From contig JAFDVI010000030.1 of the NCBI GenBank assembly GCA_018269055.1, positions 1 through 52,959 on the forward strand: 52,959 bases of DNA, read 5' to 3'. The DNA is from Acidobacteriota bacterium (GTDB lineage: Bacteria; Acidobacteriota; Blastocatellia; RBC074). Positions 1 to 10,404 of the stretch are shown in pieces; positions within the stretch are counted from its first letter, which is position 1, and every line of letters starts with the position of its first letter. A model generated the notes under the pieces. The model had not been told where the DNA came from. It made no database searches and saw only the letters and a list, made by a program, of their open reading frames with translations. Made by a program: the position numbers and the translations under genes.

Positions 1-129
1 AAGCTCACCCATAACTTGTTACAAAAGGAGAAGACGCTCAAACGCGGTGTCAAAACCAAACGGTTCCTGGCGGCTCTGGATGAAGCTTATTTGTTGAAGA
101 TTCTCAACCTCAACCCCAGTGGTCCCTGA
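1..129 (+). CDS. 3' end of a transposase gene (ISAs1-like), cut by the window edge
   Basis: The first 43 codons of frame 1 are open and end in TGA. The peptide has the basic, Leu-rich tail (HNLLQKEK, then GVKTKR, then DEAYLLKIL) seen at the C-terminus of ISAs1/H-repeat transposases. Only this tail is inside the window, so catalytic residues cannot be checked and the family call rests on recollection of the tail pattern. Two IS630 remnants follow within 7 kb, so the context is transposon-rich. Confidence 0.45.
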   Translation, partial: KLTHNLLQKEKTLKRGVKTKRFLAALDEAYLLKILNLNPSGP

Positions 130-265
130 ATTTATAATGCGTTTGCCCTGGCCGTGCTCCTGAAGTGTCTCGATTATTACAGATGTTCAAGCGCGGCTGT
201 TCAACATTGCCCTAAGACAGCCGGAAGATCCTGAATATCGTTGAACCTAGAGGCTCAGAAAACGC

Positions 266-1048
266 ATGCTGCGTTACCTTTTTCGTAAGTGGACGAACTT
301 GGAGTTTGTAGCATCTGTGGCGACTCTTCTCTCTTTTGTCCTGAGTGCGGTGCCGGGCTTCGCATCCACTCCGCAAAAACCAATTCGACTGGTTCTTTTG
401 GCCTTCGGAGCAGCTTCCGCGATCTGGCTCGTGCTGCTAGCGTCGCGAAAGGCGTTTGTAATTGTTGGTTACGCGGACGTAATGTCATTTCTTGAGCTTC
501 TTGCTACACATGCACGACTGAGAATATGGACTGCCCGCACCCATACCGGACTTGGTATTGGTGAACAGACATATTTCGCTATTCTTTCCGAGCGTCTAGC
601 TAGTCAGGAAAGGCCGCTCGAAGATTTTCGGCGTTTGCTGCGACTAGCCCCACAGGCGCATGAGCATGTGGATGCTCTGATTGCAAATTTTCTGTACAAG
701 AACGCGGCCGAGGTCCGATATTTTACCGCCGGAGGTCCACAATTTGACTTCATGATCGCGGACGATGTTGCAGTCATTGGTTTCCCAATGGCAGGTGGGA
801 CCGACAACGTAGCAGCTGTCGTCTTACGGCACAGTGGAGTTGTCGAAGCGGTTGCAAACGTTTTCACTCAATTGTGGGCAGATCCTGATACCGAGGTTCT
901 CTTCCGCGGTGCTGTGACATTTAGCGAACCTTCTCGGGCAGCCTTAGTTGCTCACGTTGAGAATCTGTTCTCTCAACTTGCCGAATCATCGTCTAACAAT
1001 CGGTTGCGGCCGACAGCCCACAGCACGACCGTCAATCGGCACAATTGA
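266..1048 (+). CDS. Hypothetical membrane-anchored protein with two N-terminal TM helices
   Basis: 260 aa from an ATG with no convincing Shine-Dalgarno. Residues about 12-32 and 40-60 are hydrophobic enough to be two membrane helices, leaving about 200 residues of soluble domain, probably cytoplasmic. The soluble part ends with a stretch around FTQLWADPDTEVLF that resembles the tail of predicted regulatory or phosphatidyl-binding domains in other bacterial proteins, but I cannot name a family. The last residues (NNRLRPTA onward) look like read-through into non-coding repeat-type DNA, so the original stop may be lost. It stands alone between transposase debris; function unknown. Confidence 0.5.
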   Translation: MLRYLFRKWTNLEFVASVATLLSFVLSAVPGFASTPQKPIRLVLLAFGAASAIWLVLLASRKAFVIVGYADVMSFLELLATHARLRIWTARTHTGLGIGEQTYFAILSERLASQERPLEDFRRLLRLAPQAHEHVDALIANFLYKNAAEVRYFTAGGPQFDFMIADDVAVIGFPMAGGTDNVAAVVLRHSGVVEAVANVFTQLWADPDTEVLFRGAVTFSEPSRAALVAHVENLFSQLAESSSNNRLRPTAHSTTVNRHN

Positions 1049-1132
1049 AGCGCCAATTCTTGCGGATTCAACGCCAAGCTGTTACTCGGCAGATGGTACA
1101 ACTTCATTTCGTTCCGCGGCTTCCGCACTAAA

Positions 1133-1716
1133 TCACCGACCGCCTCGCCTTTGTGGTATGGCGCCGTCAATGATCGGAATCAGGCGGCCATCGGTGGCCA
1201 CTCGAAAGGCCGCCAAGAAAGTGCCGAAAGTCTCTTGCGAGGAATACTCCAATTGCACTCGGTAGCGGAAGAGACCCGAGCCAGAGATTGAGCCAAACGC
1301 CTTCACGCTTTTGTAGCGCCCGAAGGTGCAAAAATGTGGCGTCTGTCCGATGCGCGCCCAGGTACATCCGACCGTTCTTTGCGTCGGCAGTGTTGTTTCA
1401 TCCTCAAAAAATGATCTGGCGGACTTCAGACGCGCTCGCTGCGCGGTCTTCGGCTTGATTTTGGTCTCCAGCGTTATTGTGCCGCGGCGTAGACTAGCGC
1501 CTACAGCCACTGTTGCATGGACACTGAAGCCACGCAGGCGCAAGACCACGACCACATGGTGAGGATCATATCCACCACACGTCGCGCATCCCGCAAGTCA
1601 TTCGGGAAGCCGGAAGCCAGCGCCCCAGTATCAACCAAACCGTCAAGCAATAACTCTTCTTCTGCCAGCACCGTCGGACGATATGAGCGAGGTTTTGTCA
1701 GCGAGTCCTCATAGCC
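1133..1716 (-). pseudogene. Decayed IS630-family transposase (copy 1)
   Basis: Two reading frames on the minus strand are needed to follow the protein. The upstream piece (about 1716-1550) carries the N-terminal helix-turn-helix part typical of IS630, with GALASGFPNDLRDARRVV matching the family's GALAxGFPT-type segment. The downstream piece (1555-1133) holds the start of the DDE domain: FFEDET with the first catalytic Asp, then TWARIGQ and SVKAFG. The second Asp and Glu are missing and the frame changes between the two parts, so the copy is frameshifted and truncated. No terminal inverted repeats or target-site duplication were recognised. Confidence 0.6.
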
Positions 1717-1740
1717 CTTGTACTCAAAGTTGGTTGGTAT

Positions 1741-2149
1741 AGAACTTAACGATGGAGCTTAAGCGGAGCCACGCAAAGACCGCTGCATCAACAGACATCG
1801 TCTCAATTGCGCCATCACCGTCTTGCGTCAACTCGCGGTTTAACTGCTTGCAACCATACGCAATCAGTTCTTTCATTACCCCACATCCACTCCGCTTCTT
1901 CGATCAGGTAAATTTGAGACTGACGCATCATGTCGGCGGTCGTGCGCTAGGCATCCGACTTCTAGTCGAGATAAGCGCGAACTGCGGCATTGCATTGTCT
2001 GATTGTGAATGTTTAGAATGCTCTGCGTCCGAAGCAGTTTTACACGATCAAGTGAGAAGTCAGCGGATGTTCAACCATACGACTGACAGAAGTATCTGAC
2101 TTCCCTCTCCATCGAATCGTCTTCAGCAGACGAAAGGACCAGAACACCC
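1741..2149. other. Gene-free stretch between transposase debris and the CHAT gene
   Basis: About 400 bases with no coding frame that resembles a protein on either strand. The distal part must hold the promoter of the CHAT-STAND gene, but no clear -35/-10 pair stands out. A purine-rich GAAAGGA about 12 bases before the GTG start is the likely ribosome site. Confidence 0.4.
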
Positions 2150-4057
2150 GTGTCCGCATTTCTTGAATTCCACCTTCAGTCCGACACTGGTGACATCTTC
2201 AACATCACGGTCTTCGAGCGCAATTCATCGCAGCCGCTCACCGCTTCGAGCTTTGGATATCGGCTCGACGATCTGGCGCAATTTGAAATCAGCCGTCTGG
2301 ATTTTAACCCGCGCGACCCGGTCGGCCGTCTGGAACGCTTGCAGGCCTTCGGGCGCAAGCTCTACCAAAAACTTTTCACCGCCGAAGTCGAACAACTCTG
2401 GCGGCTGCACCGTGATCGCGGTGATTTTCTGACGCTCTGTTTGCGAATTCACGACGACGCCAAACACCTGGAAGCCGTGCCGTGGGAGGCGCTGCACGAT
2501 GGCAATGAATTTATCGCCGCTGGAGCCAGGACGACGATCACGCGCTTGCCGCTGGGCATTGCGCCACCTGCGGATTTGCCTGCGATTCCGCTGCCGGTTC
2601 GTATGCTGGCGCTGGTTTCCTCGCCGCCGGATTTGCCCGATGGCTCGCGCCTGAACATCGAACGCGAGCAGGAACTTCTGCTCGAAGCCATCAACGCGCC
2701 CGCCGGGCAGGGCAAGCTGCATGTGGATTTCGAGGACGAAGCGAAGCTTGAAATTCTGGAATCGAGCCTCGAAGCCGGATACCACATCCTGCATTTCACC
2801 GGACACGGCATCGCGCCCGAAAACGGTGGCGGCCTGCTGCTGGAAGATGCCGACGGCAAACAATTGCCTGTCGGCGTCAACGAATTTGTATCGTCGCTGG
2901 CTAAAGGCATCGGCTCTTTGCGGCTGGCATTGATTTCGGGCTGCAACACGGCGCAGACCCGGCACACCGGCGGGTTTCGCGATCTGGCGCGGGCGCTCGT
3001 CGAGCAGAAAATCCCGGCGGTGCTGGCGATGCAGTTTTCGATTTCCGACACAGCCGGGTTGAAGCTGGCCGAAGTGCTCTATCCCAAACTCATCGCCGGG
3101 CAATCGCTCGAAGCGGCAGTTCACACCGCGCGCCGCGCGTTGTGGCTGACGGACGATCCGACCTTGCAAGCCGACGCGCTGGCGATGGTGCTGCTGACGG
3201 GCAACGGAAATTGTTTGCAGCCCAAAGCAGCAAACACATCAACAGTCAATTTCAATCCGTCCATTGACACAAGCTTTCAACTCAGCACGTTGCCGCAACT
3301 CGGCTTCAAGTTTTACGGACGCCGCAAAGAGTATCGGCAATTGCGCGATGCGCTGCTGGTCAACAATCATCGCGCCGTCATCATTCACGGCATCGGCGGC
3401 ATCGGCAAAACCTCGCTGATTGCGCACGCGGCGGATCGTTTGTACCACCGGCGACCGCGCTTCAAAGGCGTTTATGCCTTCGATTGCGCGGGCAGCACGT
3501 TCGCGCCGGAACGCGTGCTGCTGGAACTGCATCGGTACTTTGCACTGCAAGGCGTCAATGCCCTGGAACGCTTTATCGCGCAGCCGCTCGAGCCGGAGAT
3601 GCTAGCGCAGATTGTGGCGCAGGTGCTCGTGCAATGGCCGTTGCTGTTGATCTTCGATAATTTCGAGACGCAGCTTGCTCGCACCGACCAGGGCTTTCAC
3701 GTCGCAGATGAAGCCTTGCGGCGCTTTCTGGCCGCGCTGGTCAAAGCGACGGCGATGAACACGAAGTTTGTCTTCACCTGCCGGTTTCTCTTCGAGCTGG
3801 ACGAGCGGTTGGGTGATGTCGCGTCTTTGCCGCTCGGCGATCTGAGCCGCCCCGAAGCTTTCAGCGTGATGCTGAAATTGCCGCGCCTAGCCAAAGCATC
3901 GTACAAAGAGAAAGGCAAGATTTACGAAACCTTCGGCGGGCATCCGTTCGCGTTGGTAGTCTTGGACAAATATTGCCAGGCCTTGCCGATAGACAAAGCC
4001 TGCAGAGCGCCAAAGCCGTTCATACCAAATTGCGCGAGCACCTTGCGCTGGAATTGA
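2150..4057 (+). CDS. CHAT protease-STAND ATPase protein, N-terminal part (gene split by a frameshift)
   Basis: GTG start. Residues 1-270 are a CHAT (caspase-like) peptidase domain: the PWEAL segment near 111, the catalytic His in TGHG (H219) and the catalytic Cys in ISGCNT (C265). Residues about 388-600 are a STAND/NB-ARC-type ATPase with P-loop GIGGIGKT (414-421), a Walker B LLLIFDNFE and a sensor-like FVFTCR. The frame ends soon after the GGHPFAL segment, while the expected continuation runs in another frame (next entry). One missing base near 4000 (GCCTG where GCCCTG would restore the frame) explains the break. In this family the ATPase/TPR part senses a trigger and the CHAT protease is the effector; that role is inferred here. 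It could be a pseudogene or carry a sequencing error. Confidence 0.82.
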   Translation: MSAFLEFHLQSDTGDIFNITVFERNSSQPLTASSFGYRLDDLAQFEISRLDFNPRDPVGRLERLQAFGRKLYQKLFTAEVEQLWRLHRDRGDFLTLCLRIHDDAKHLEAVPWEALHDGNEFIAAGARTTITRLPLGIAPPADLPAIPLPVRMLALVSSPPDLPDGSRLNIEREQELLLEAINAPAGQGKLHVDFEDEAKLEILESSLEAGYHILHFTGHGIAPENGGGLLLEDADGKQLPVGVNEFVSSLAKGIGSLRLALISGCNTAQTRHTGGFRDLARALVEQKIPAVLAMQFSISDTAGLKLAEVLYPKLIAGQSLEAAVHTARRALWLTDDPTLQADALAMVLLTGNGNCLQPKAANTSTVNFNPSIDTSFQLSTLPQLGFKFYGRRKEYRQLRDALLVNNHRAVIIHGIGGIGKTSLIAHAADRLYHRRPRFKGVYAFDCAGSTFAPERVLLELHRYFALQGVNALERFIAQPLEPEMLAQIVAQVLVQWPLLLIFDNFETQLARTDQGFHVADEALRRFLAALVKATAMNTKFVFTCRFLFELDERLGDVASLPLGDLSRPEAFSVMLKLPRLAKASYKEKGKIYETFGGHPFALVVLDKYCQALPIDKACRAPKPFIPNCASTLRWN

Positions 4058-5628
4058 ATTACGGACGATTGACCGAACCAGCGCACGAACTGCTGAACCG
4101 GCTGGCGGCGTTCCGCGTGGCCGTGCCACTGGAAGCCGCCGAATGGGTGATGGGCGAAACGGTGACGCCTGAGCCGGAAAAGCTACAAATCTTCATCGCA
4201 CAGATTCGACGAGCAATAGAACGTGGAGACGCACCTGCCGAATTGAAAGACGCTGATGACGTAACTTTGGCGCAGATGATAAAGGTCCGGCGACAGCTTG
4301 ACGATTTACAACAATCGGTGCGCGAATTGATCGAATGGGGATTACTGATGCCGGTATACGAAAGTGATGAATTGAGCCGCCTGGATGTTCACAGCTTGGT
4401 GCGCGATTTCTGCCGCGAGAAGCAAGCTGACACGTGGCGCGACCGCTTACGCGAGGCAGCAAGCTTTTATACTAACCTGATGTGGTTGATTCCCGAAGAG
4501 CAAAAGACACCTGCGATGGTGTGGAGTGAGATGGAATCGTTTGAGTTACTGATTGAGGCTGAAGATTACCGTGACGCCGCTCAGCTTCTGCTCGGCAAGC
4601 ACGCTTTGCTCGAACGCTGGGGATTTGGGCGGTACCTCGAAAGCCAATATGCCCGCGTGCTGGATAAAGTGGAGCGCGTTGATGCTGCTTTTCTGATGAA
4701 CAATTTCGGCGTGCTACAGCTACATCGCGAGAATTACGATGCGGCGCTGGACTACCATCAACGCTCACTCAAGATCCAGGAAGAGATTGGAAACGTGGGG
4801 GGCGTAGCGAAATCGCTGCATCAGATTGGCATGGTGCAGCAAGCACGCGGAAATTACGATGCGGCGCTGGACTACTATCAACGCTCGCTCAAGATATTGG
4901 AAGAGATTGGCAATGTGGCGGAAATAGCGTCCTCGCTGCATCAGATCGGGATGGTGCAGGAAGAGCGCGGGAATTACGATGCGGCGCTGGACTACCATCA
5001 ACGCTCACTCAAGATCAAGGAAGAGATTGGAAACGAGGAGGGCGTGGCGAATTCGCTGCATCAGATTGGTAACACGCAATGTCGGTGCGGGAATTATAAT
5101 GTGGCGCTGGACTACTATCACCGCTCACTCAAGATCAAGGAAGAGATTGGCAACGTGGCGGGCATGGCGTTCTCGCTGCATCAGATCGGGGTAGTACAGC
5201 AAGCACGCGGGAATTACGATGCAGCGTTCAGCTATTATCAACGCTCGCTCAACATATTCGAAGAGATTGGCAGAATGGCAGGCGTGGCGGCCTCGCTGCA
5301 CAACATTGGAGTCGTGCAGCAAGAACGCGGGAATTACGATGCGGCGCTGGACTACTATCAACGCGCATTCAAGATCGCAGAAGAGATTGGCGACGTGGCG
5401 GGCTGGGCGGAATCGCAAGCGCAGATCGGACAGTTGCTCATGGAGACCGGGCGTCATGCCGAAGCGTTCGGGTTATTGCTGAATGCGCTCGGCATCTTCG
5501 TCCAACTGCAATCGCCGAAAGTGGGGATCGTTGCTGGTAATCTGAATACCTTGCGCGGCAAATGGGACGGCTTCGATGCGGCGCTGCGTGTGGCTACGGG
5601 CGAGGATGTGCCGGAATTGTTTCAATAA
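3973..5628 (+). CDS. TPR-rich C-terminal part of the CHAT-STAND protein
   Basis: This frame continues the previous gene. From about LQSAKAVHTKLREHLALE onward it gives the helical winged-helix-like region after the STAND ATPase, then at least six tetratricopeptide-type units of exactly 40 residues. Each contains NYDAALDYYQRSLKI and EEIGNVxGVAxSLHQIG, followed by a shorter C-terminal cap. The TTG at the formal start lies inside the frameshift region, so an independent start is unlikely. Joined to the upstream part the protein would be about 1160 aa. The TPR array is the probable ligand- or protein-sensing part. Its near-identical DNA repeats suggest recent unit duplication. Confidence 0.8.
   Translation: MPGLADRQSLQSAKAVHTKLREHLALELNYGRLTEPAHELLNRLAAFRVAVPLEAAEWVMGETVTPEPEKLQIFIAQIRRAIERGDAPAELKDADDVTLAQMIKVRRQLDDLQQSVRELIEWGLLMPVYESDELSRLDVHSLVRDFCREKQADTWRDRLREAASFYTNLMWLIPEEQKTPAMVWSEMESFELLIEAEDYRDAAQLLLGKHALLERWGFGRYLESQYARVLDKVERVDAAFLMNNFGVLQLHRENYDAALDYHQRSLKIQEEIGNVGGVAKSLHQIGMVQQARGNYDAALDYYQRSLKILEEIGNVAEIASSLHQIGMVQEERGNYDAALDYHQRSLKIKEEIGNEEGVANSLHQIGNTQCRCGNYNVALDYYHRSLKIKEEIGNVAGMAFSLHQIGVVQQARGNYDAAFSYYQRSLNIFEEIGRMAGVAASLHNIGVVQQERGNYDAALDYYQRAFKIAEEIGDVAGWAESQAQIGQLLMETGRHAEAFGLLLNALGIFVQLQSPKVGIVAGNLNTLRGKWDGFDAALRVATGEDVPELFQ
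4731..5450 (+). repeat. Six tandem 120-bp coding repeats (TPR units)
   Basis: A block beginning near GGAATTACGATGCGGCGCTG recurs every 120 bp (about 4731, 4851, 4971, 5091, 5211, 5331). Each unit encodes one 40-residue TPR. Units 4 and 5 are the most diverged (NYNVALDYYHRS and NYDAAFSYYQRS). The DNA identity is high enough to allow unit gain or loss by recombination. Confidence 0.9.
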
Positions 5629-5651
5629 TAGTGACAAAGCAGGAGGTTTGA

Positions 5652-5870
5652 ATGAGTCAAATCATCCGCAAGAAGTGTAATGGCAAGGAAAAACACGACA
5701 ATGAGTTCACGCGCGACGAATTGCTGCGGAAAATGCCGGTGACAAGAAACTCCTCCATCAACCCTATTTCCGCCGACCTGCCGAACGAGTTGGTGTTCAA
5801 GTGCCGCACCTGCACGGAAGGCCGCATCGTGTTTACTCGTAGCGAGTTGGAAGCGATTGCGAACCAATGA
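5652..5870 (+). CDS. Small conserved-looking protein downstream of the CHAT gene
   Basis: 72 aa with an excellent AGGAGG ribosome site 5 bases before ATG, starting 23 bases after the CHAT-TPR stop, so the two are very likely co-transcribed. It has Cys9 and a CRTC pair near residues 50-53, which could bind a metal, and an overall polar composition. I recognise no family. As a small gene directly behind a CHAT-STAND protein it could be a substrate, inhibitor or partner of the protease; that is inference from position only. Confidence 0.6.
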   Translation: MSQIIRKKCNGKEKHDNEFTRDELLRKMPVTRNSSINPISADLPNELVFKCRTCTEGRIVFTRSELEAIANQ

Positions 5871-5882
5871 AAAGGGTTTAGT

Positions 5883-5926
5883 GTTCAAGCTTCAGCTTGA
5901 TGACACTGACAAGCTGAAGCTTCAAC
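5883..5926 (+). terminator. Strong hairpin, probable intrinsic terminator
   Basis: 17-base arms (GTTCAAGCTTCAGCTTG and its complement CAAGCTGAAGCTTCAAC) pair with one mismatch around a 10-base loop. A T-rich stretch ending TTCTTTT follows before the next gene's ribosome site. It sits 12 bases after the stop of the 72-aa gene. The stem is not GC-rich, so partial read-through into the next gene is possible. Confidence 0.55.
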
Positions 5927-5953
5927 TCTGAGCTTCTTTTGGGGGAGGCCACG

Positions 5954-6403
5954 ATGCCAGATGAGATTCTTGATTTGGGCGACAGTCCGCCGACGCCGCC
6001 CGATGCGGATTTGTGGTTGGAGTACGGGCGCAAGCTGGTAAATGACGCGCCCGCCTCTTTGCGCGGGGCGGCGACTTCGTTGATGACGGGACTCGGCGCG
6101 TTGCAAGGCATATACCTCGGCATCCTCGGCTTTGCGAAATTCATCCCGGATACGATGGATGTGCGGCTGAAGCTGTTGCTGGTTGTGCCGCTCCTGCTGT
6201 GGATATTGGCGCTGTATCACTGCTTGAAAGTGCTGATGACCAATGTGTCGGAAGTGCACCTCAATTCGCCGAGCGACCTGCGCGAGGATTACGCGCGGAT
6301 GATCGCCGACAAACAGCATCTGCTGACGGTCGCGTTCTGGCTCCTGCTAGGCGGGCTAATCGTCGCCATCGTGCTGGTCGTCTTTCGCGTAAAGATGATA
6401 TAG
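5954..6403 (+). CDS. Small multi-pass membrane protein
   Basis: 149 aa from an ATG preceded by GGGGGAGG. An upstream in-frame TTG would place the start before this ribosome site and is rejected. After a polar, Asp/Pro-rich N-terminus there are two strong membrane helices (about residues 75-98, rich in LLLVVPLLLW, and 125-146, LLLGGLIVAIVLVV) and a weaker one near 36-56. The loop between the strong helices is charged. No family recognised. It lies behind the CHAT operon on the same strand and might be a membrane-acting partner, but a hairpin separates it, so linkage is uncertain. Confidence 0.55.
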   Translation: MPDEILDLGDSPPTPPDADLWLEYGRKLVNDAPASLRGAATSLMTGLGALQGIYLGILGFAKFIPDTMDVRLKLLLVVPLLLWILALYHCLKVLMTNVSEVHLNSPSDLREDYARMIADKQHLLTVAFWLLLGGLIVAIVLVVFRVKMI

Positions 6404-6828
6404 GTGAAAAGGAGTCATAACCGGATTCCTTTGAGGGTCTGAGTCAGGTGATCGAGGGCCATTGATAGGCGCGTGGGTTTAAGCTGAAACGGTCCGCGAT
6501 GTCCAAAACTTTACGTCTACTCGCCCTGTGCTGGTTTTGGGCATAGTGAGGCCGGCCGAATCTGAAAACACCCTTCAATAGACCGTCCTGCACAATCTGA
6601 CTCCTCCGGAAAGATCGAAGGCAGTTACTCCCAGGTATTTCTGCGAAGAGTGCGGCTTGGCCGCGACTTCCAGCATGTTGGATAGTCAGAACTTAATCTG
6701 ACAGTGAGAATGAGCTGACAAAGGGCTGCATCAGTCAACTGTCCGATCAATGGCTCGTGCTGGCGATTCAATCGCTTCTCCAGCGCGAGCCATTTAATTT
6801 CTATGAAGGTCTGCAGCGGTGTCTTCCC
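6404..6828. other. Gene-free stretch, probable insertion-sequence debris
   Basis: No convincing coding frame. A short palindrome, GTCAGA-ACTTAA-TCTGAC, around 6685-6702 has the look of an insertion-sequence end, but no partner end was found. The stretch lies between the membrane-protein gene and an IS630 remnant and is most simply mobile-element residue. Confidence 0.35.
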
Positions 6829-7338
6829 TTAGTGGTTCATTTCATAATTACGATGACGTATTTTTGCGAATTTCCTCGATTTCTTGCAGCTTTTTCTGCC
6901 CACTTGCTCGGTGATCCGTTCTTTTTCTTCAGCCGAGCAAGTAGTTTTCAAGGTTTTCGCGCGTGAACTCTCAGTTAAAAGGAATCGGGATTGTTTCAAA
7001 GTGCTTTTGAAGCCCATCAATCGCTGCTCGGCCGCCTCCAAGTCTGATAGATCATTCGGGGTGAGCGCTTTGCGTTGCACGATGGAAAAATAGATTTCGA
7101 TTCGATTGTGCCATCTCGCATGCACAGGCGTCGAGACCACAACTGCATTCTGATACCGATCTCGCAGACAGTTGGCAGCCGCCTCTCCGCGATGCGACGA
7201 ACTGCCATTGGCCATCCAAAAGGCACGGCCCGCCGAGTGATAAGGCTCTTGCCGCATCGTCTGATCCACCAGCCGCTGAAATGGTTCAATGCCGATGCTC
7301 GCTTCGCAGCGCCCGCCTACCCTGGCTAACCGATACAA
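6829..7338 (-). pseudogene. Decayed IS630-family transposase (copy 2, C-terminal half)
   Basis: The minus strand encodes the catalytic C-terminal half of an IS630 transposase. A degenerate NGSSSHRG stands where the family has DNGSSHRG; then come TPVHARWHNRIEIYFSIVQRK with the catalytic Glu, LTPNDLSDLEAAEQRLM and a Lys-rich tail. The N-terminal HTH half is missing and the Asp of the DNGSSHRG motif reads Ala (MANGSSSHRG), so the element is dead. The sequence differs clearly from the remnant at 1.1-1.7 kb, so these are independent insertions. Confidence 0.75.
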
Positions 7339-7528
7339 ACTTTGACTTCAGCACAATGTAATGTCTTGCGTTATCGTTAAATGGACGTGTGGCCACTTTG
7401 GATAGAGAGTAGGCTACAGGTGTAACGGGGCTCTGCCTTAAAACTAGAATCACAGGAGTTGAAGGTGGATCATCTGAATTTCCGTAATACCTTACAAACA
7501 TTTCTGGTACTCATTTCACGGAGGTTGT

Positions 7529-9019
7529 ATGAACAGTAAACCGTCCCCGTTGGGGAAATCTGAGGACAAATCGGGAGACCGCTCCGATTCGCCAGTATCT
7601 TTGCTTGCGAAGAAAAAGTCACTTTTCAGCATTATGGACGATGTGCTTGGGCCGCGTGGTCGCGGCCCTTCATCATCACACAGTATTGCCCCTTATCTTG
7701 CTGCCTACGAATCTCAGGCGCTCCTCGGCGGCCCGCCAGATCTTGCCGAAATCTATCTTTTCAACAGCTTCGCCAAGACAGGAAAAGGACACCGGACTGA
7801 CACCGCGATTGCGGCGGGTCTGCTTGGCTTAGCTCCTGAAGACATCAGTTATATACGGGCGCTCGAACTTGCCGAGAAGCAAGGCGTGGTTATCCACTTC
7901 CATACAAAAATAGATGAGGCGGAACACCCCAACATCATCGTCTTTCGCCTGTCTCGTGGACCCAAAATTCTCGAAGCCAAAGTCAAATCCACTGGCGGGG
8001 GCAACTACGAGATTAAGTTTGATTTCACGGGCGGAATCCTCACCGAAATGGCGCGGAGGCGCCCGACCAACGTTCACGAACAACAGGCGGATACAAAGAA
8101 GGCTTTTGACCTCATAAATGAGTACCTCAAACAGTCATCGCCTAGCTTCCTCGGCTATAGCAGCCTTGCATCGCAACTCGGACTGGATTGTCCGACCTTC
8201 GCACTGATGTTGGAGCTATTCGTACAATTTAAAAAGGATGGGATCCAGCACCGGGTTGAAGTCTGGGAAAATATGGAACACATACTCGAGACTATGCTCT
8301 GCGCGGTCGAGCGGGGTCTTAAGAATCAGCAGCAAACTCAAGTCACGCCAGGGGACTGGGGAAAGAAACTCATCGGATTCAACTCACTATTCGGCGATCT
8401 TTGGCCTACGGTGGCCGGGGCAATCGCCGCGCAGGAATATAACGCCGGGATGGGCTTGATCGCGGCCGCGCCAACCGGCGGCGCATCCGGCACTCTGCCA
8501 GGTCTTCTCTTCGGTCTTGAACGAGTACTGAGTCCATCGAGAGAACGGATGGTTCAAGCGTTACTGGTCGCGGGGCTCATCGGGCAAGTAGCCTTCTCCC
8601 GCGGCCCGGTCAGCGGATCTCAGTCCGGGTGTGGCGGGGAAATCGGCGTCGCCGCCGCAATGGCAGCAGGCGCGGCAGCCTTTCTCCGGGGGGGCAATTG
8701 GGCGGAGATAGATGCTGCCGCGTCGCTGAGTGCTCAGCTCTTTGTCGGCCTAGAGTGCTCGCCCACACAGGGCCTGGTTGAATACCCCTGCATCCCCAGA
8801 AACGGCTCGGCGGCGCTACTGGCCATCGTAAGTGCCGAAGAAGCAATGGCCGGTATGCGGCCGCCTTTTAGCGTTGATCAGACGCTCGACCGAATTTTTG
8901 GCATCGGACGCTTGCTCCCACGGAGCCTGCGTGAACATGAAGACGGCGAGTGGATGAGCACTGCGCTCAAGGCCAGTTGCTGCGGCAAAGGCGGCTGCAA
9001 CAATTGCCCAGGCGTTTAG
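7529..9019 (+). CDS. sdaA: L-serine ammonia-lyase (L-serine dehydratase), iron-sulfur type
   Basis: 496 aa, ATG with GGAGG just upstream. It converts L-serine to pyruvate and ammonia in the cytoplasm with a [4Fe-4S] cluster. The N-terminal beta domain shows GPSSSHSIAP and TGKGHRTDTA. The alpha domain shows NAGMGLIAAAPTGGASGTLPG, the SQSGCGGEIGVA cysteine and the GLVEYPCIPRN cysteine, and the end is Cys-rich (SCCGKGGCNNCPGV). These match a fused single-chain enzyme, although several positions differ from the common forms (for example FNSFAKTGKGH in place of a shorter THGTGKGH). The next gene charges tRNA with serine, so two serine-using enzymes sit side by side. Assignment is firm at family level; an unusual substrate is possible. 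Confidence 0.9.
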   Translation: MNSKPSPLGKSEDKSGDRSDSPVSLLAKKKSLFSIMDDVLGPRGRGPSSSHSIAPYLAAYESQALLGGPPDLAEIYLFNSFAKTGKGHRTDTAIAAGLLGLAPEDISYIRALELAEKQGVVIHFHTKIDEAEHPNIIVFRLSRGPKILEAKVKSTGGGNYEIKFDFTGGILTEMARRRPTNVHEQQADTKKAFDLINEYLKQSSPSFLGYSSLASQLGLDCPTFALMLELFVQFKKDGIQHRVEVWENMEHILETMLCAVERGLKNQQQTQVTPGDWGKKLIGFNSLFGDLWPTVAGAIAAQEYNAGMGLIAAAPTGGASGTLPGLLFGLERVLSPSRERMVQALLVAGLIGQVAFSRGPVSGSQSGCGGEIGVAAAMAAGAAAFLRGGNWAEIDAAASLSAQLFVGLECSPTQGLVEYPCIPRNGSAALLAIVSAEEAMAGMRPPFSVDQTLDRIFGIGRLLPRSLREHEDGEWMSTALKASCCGKGGCNNCPGV

Positions 9020-9081
9020 GTGCAATCCTTCGACGTTAAAAAGCTGGGGCGTGACGGTCGTCCATAAGGCAACTTTTCTAG

Positions 9082-10368
<1,287 letters not shown>

Positions 10369-10404
10369 GCCGGTAGGCTTATTTACAAACGAGGAGAATT
10401 GCTG

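Noticed and set aside
2225..3169. Long minus-strand frame antisense to the CHAT gene
   Set aside because: Arg/Gln-rich shadow of a GC-rich gene; the plus frame carries all motifs.
3990..4010. Programmed frameshift in the CHAT gene
   Set aside because: No slippery heptamer or downstream pseudoknot; a lost base in a CC run is simpler.
4731..5450. Regular repeats that might suggest a CRISPR array
   Set aside because: The 120-bp units have no unique spacers and translate in one frame as TPR motifs.
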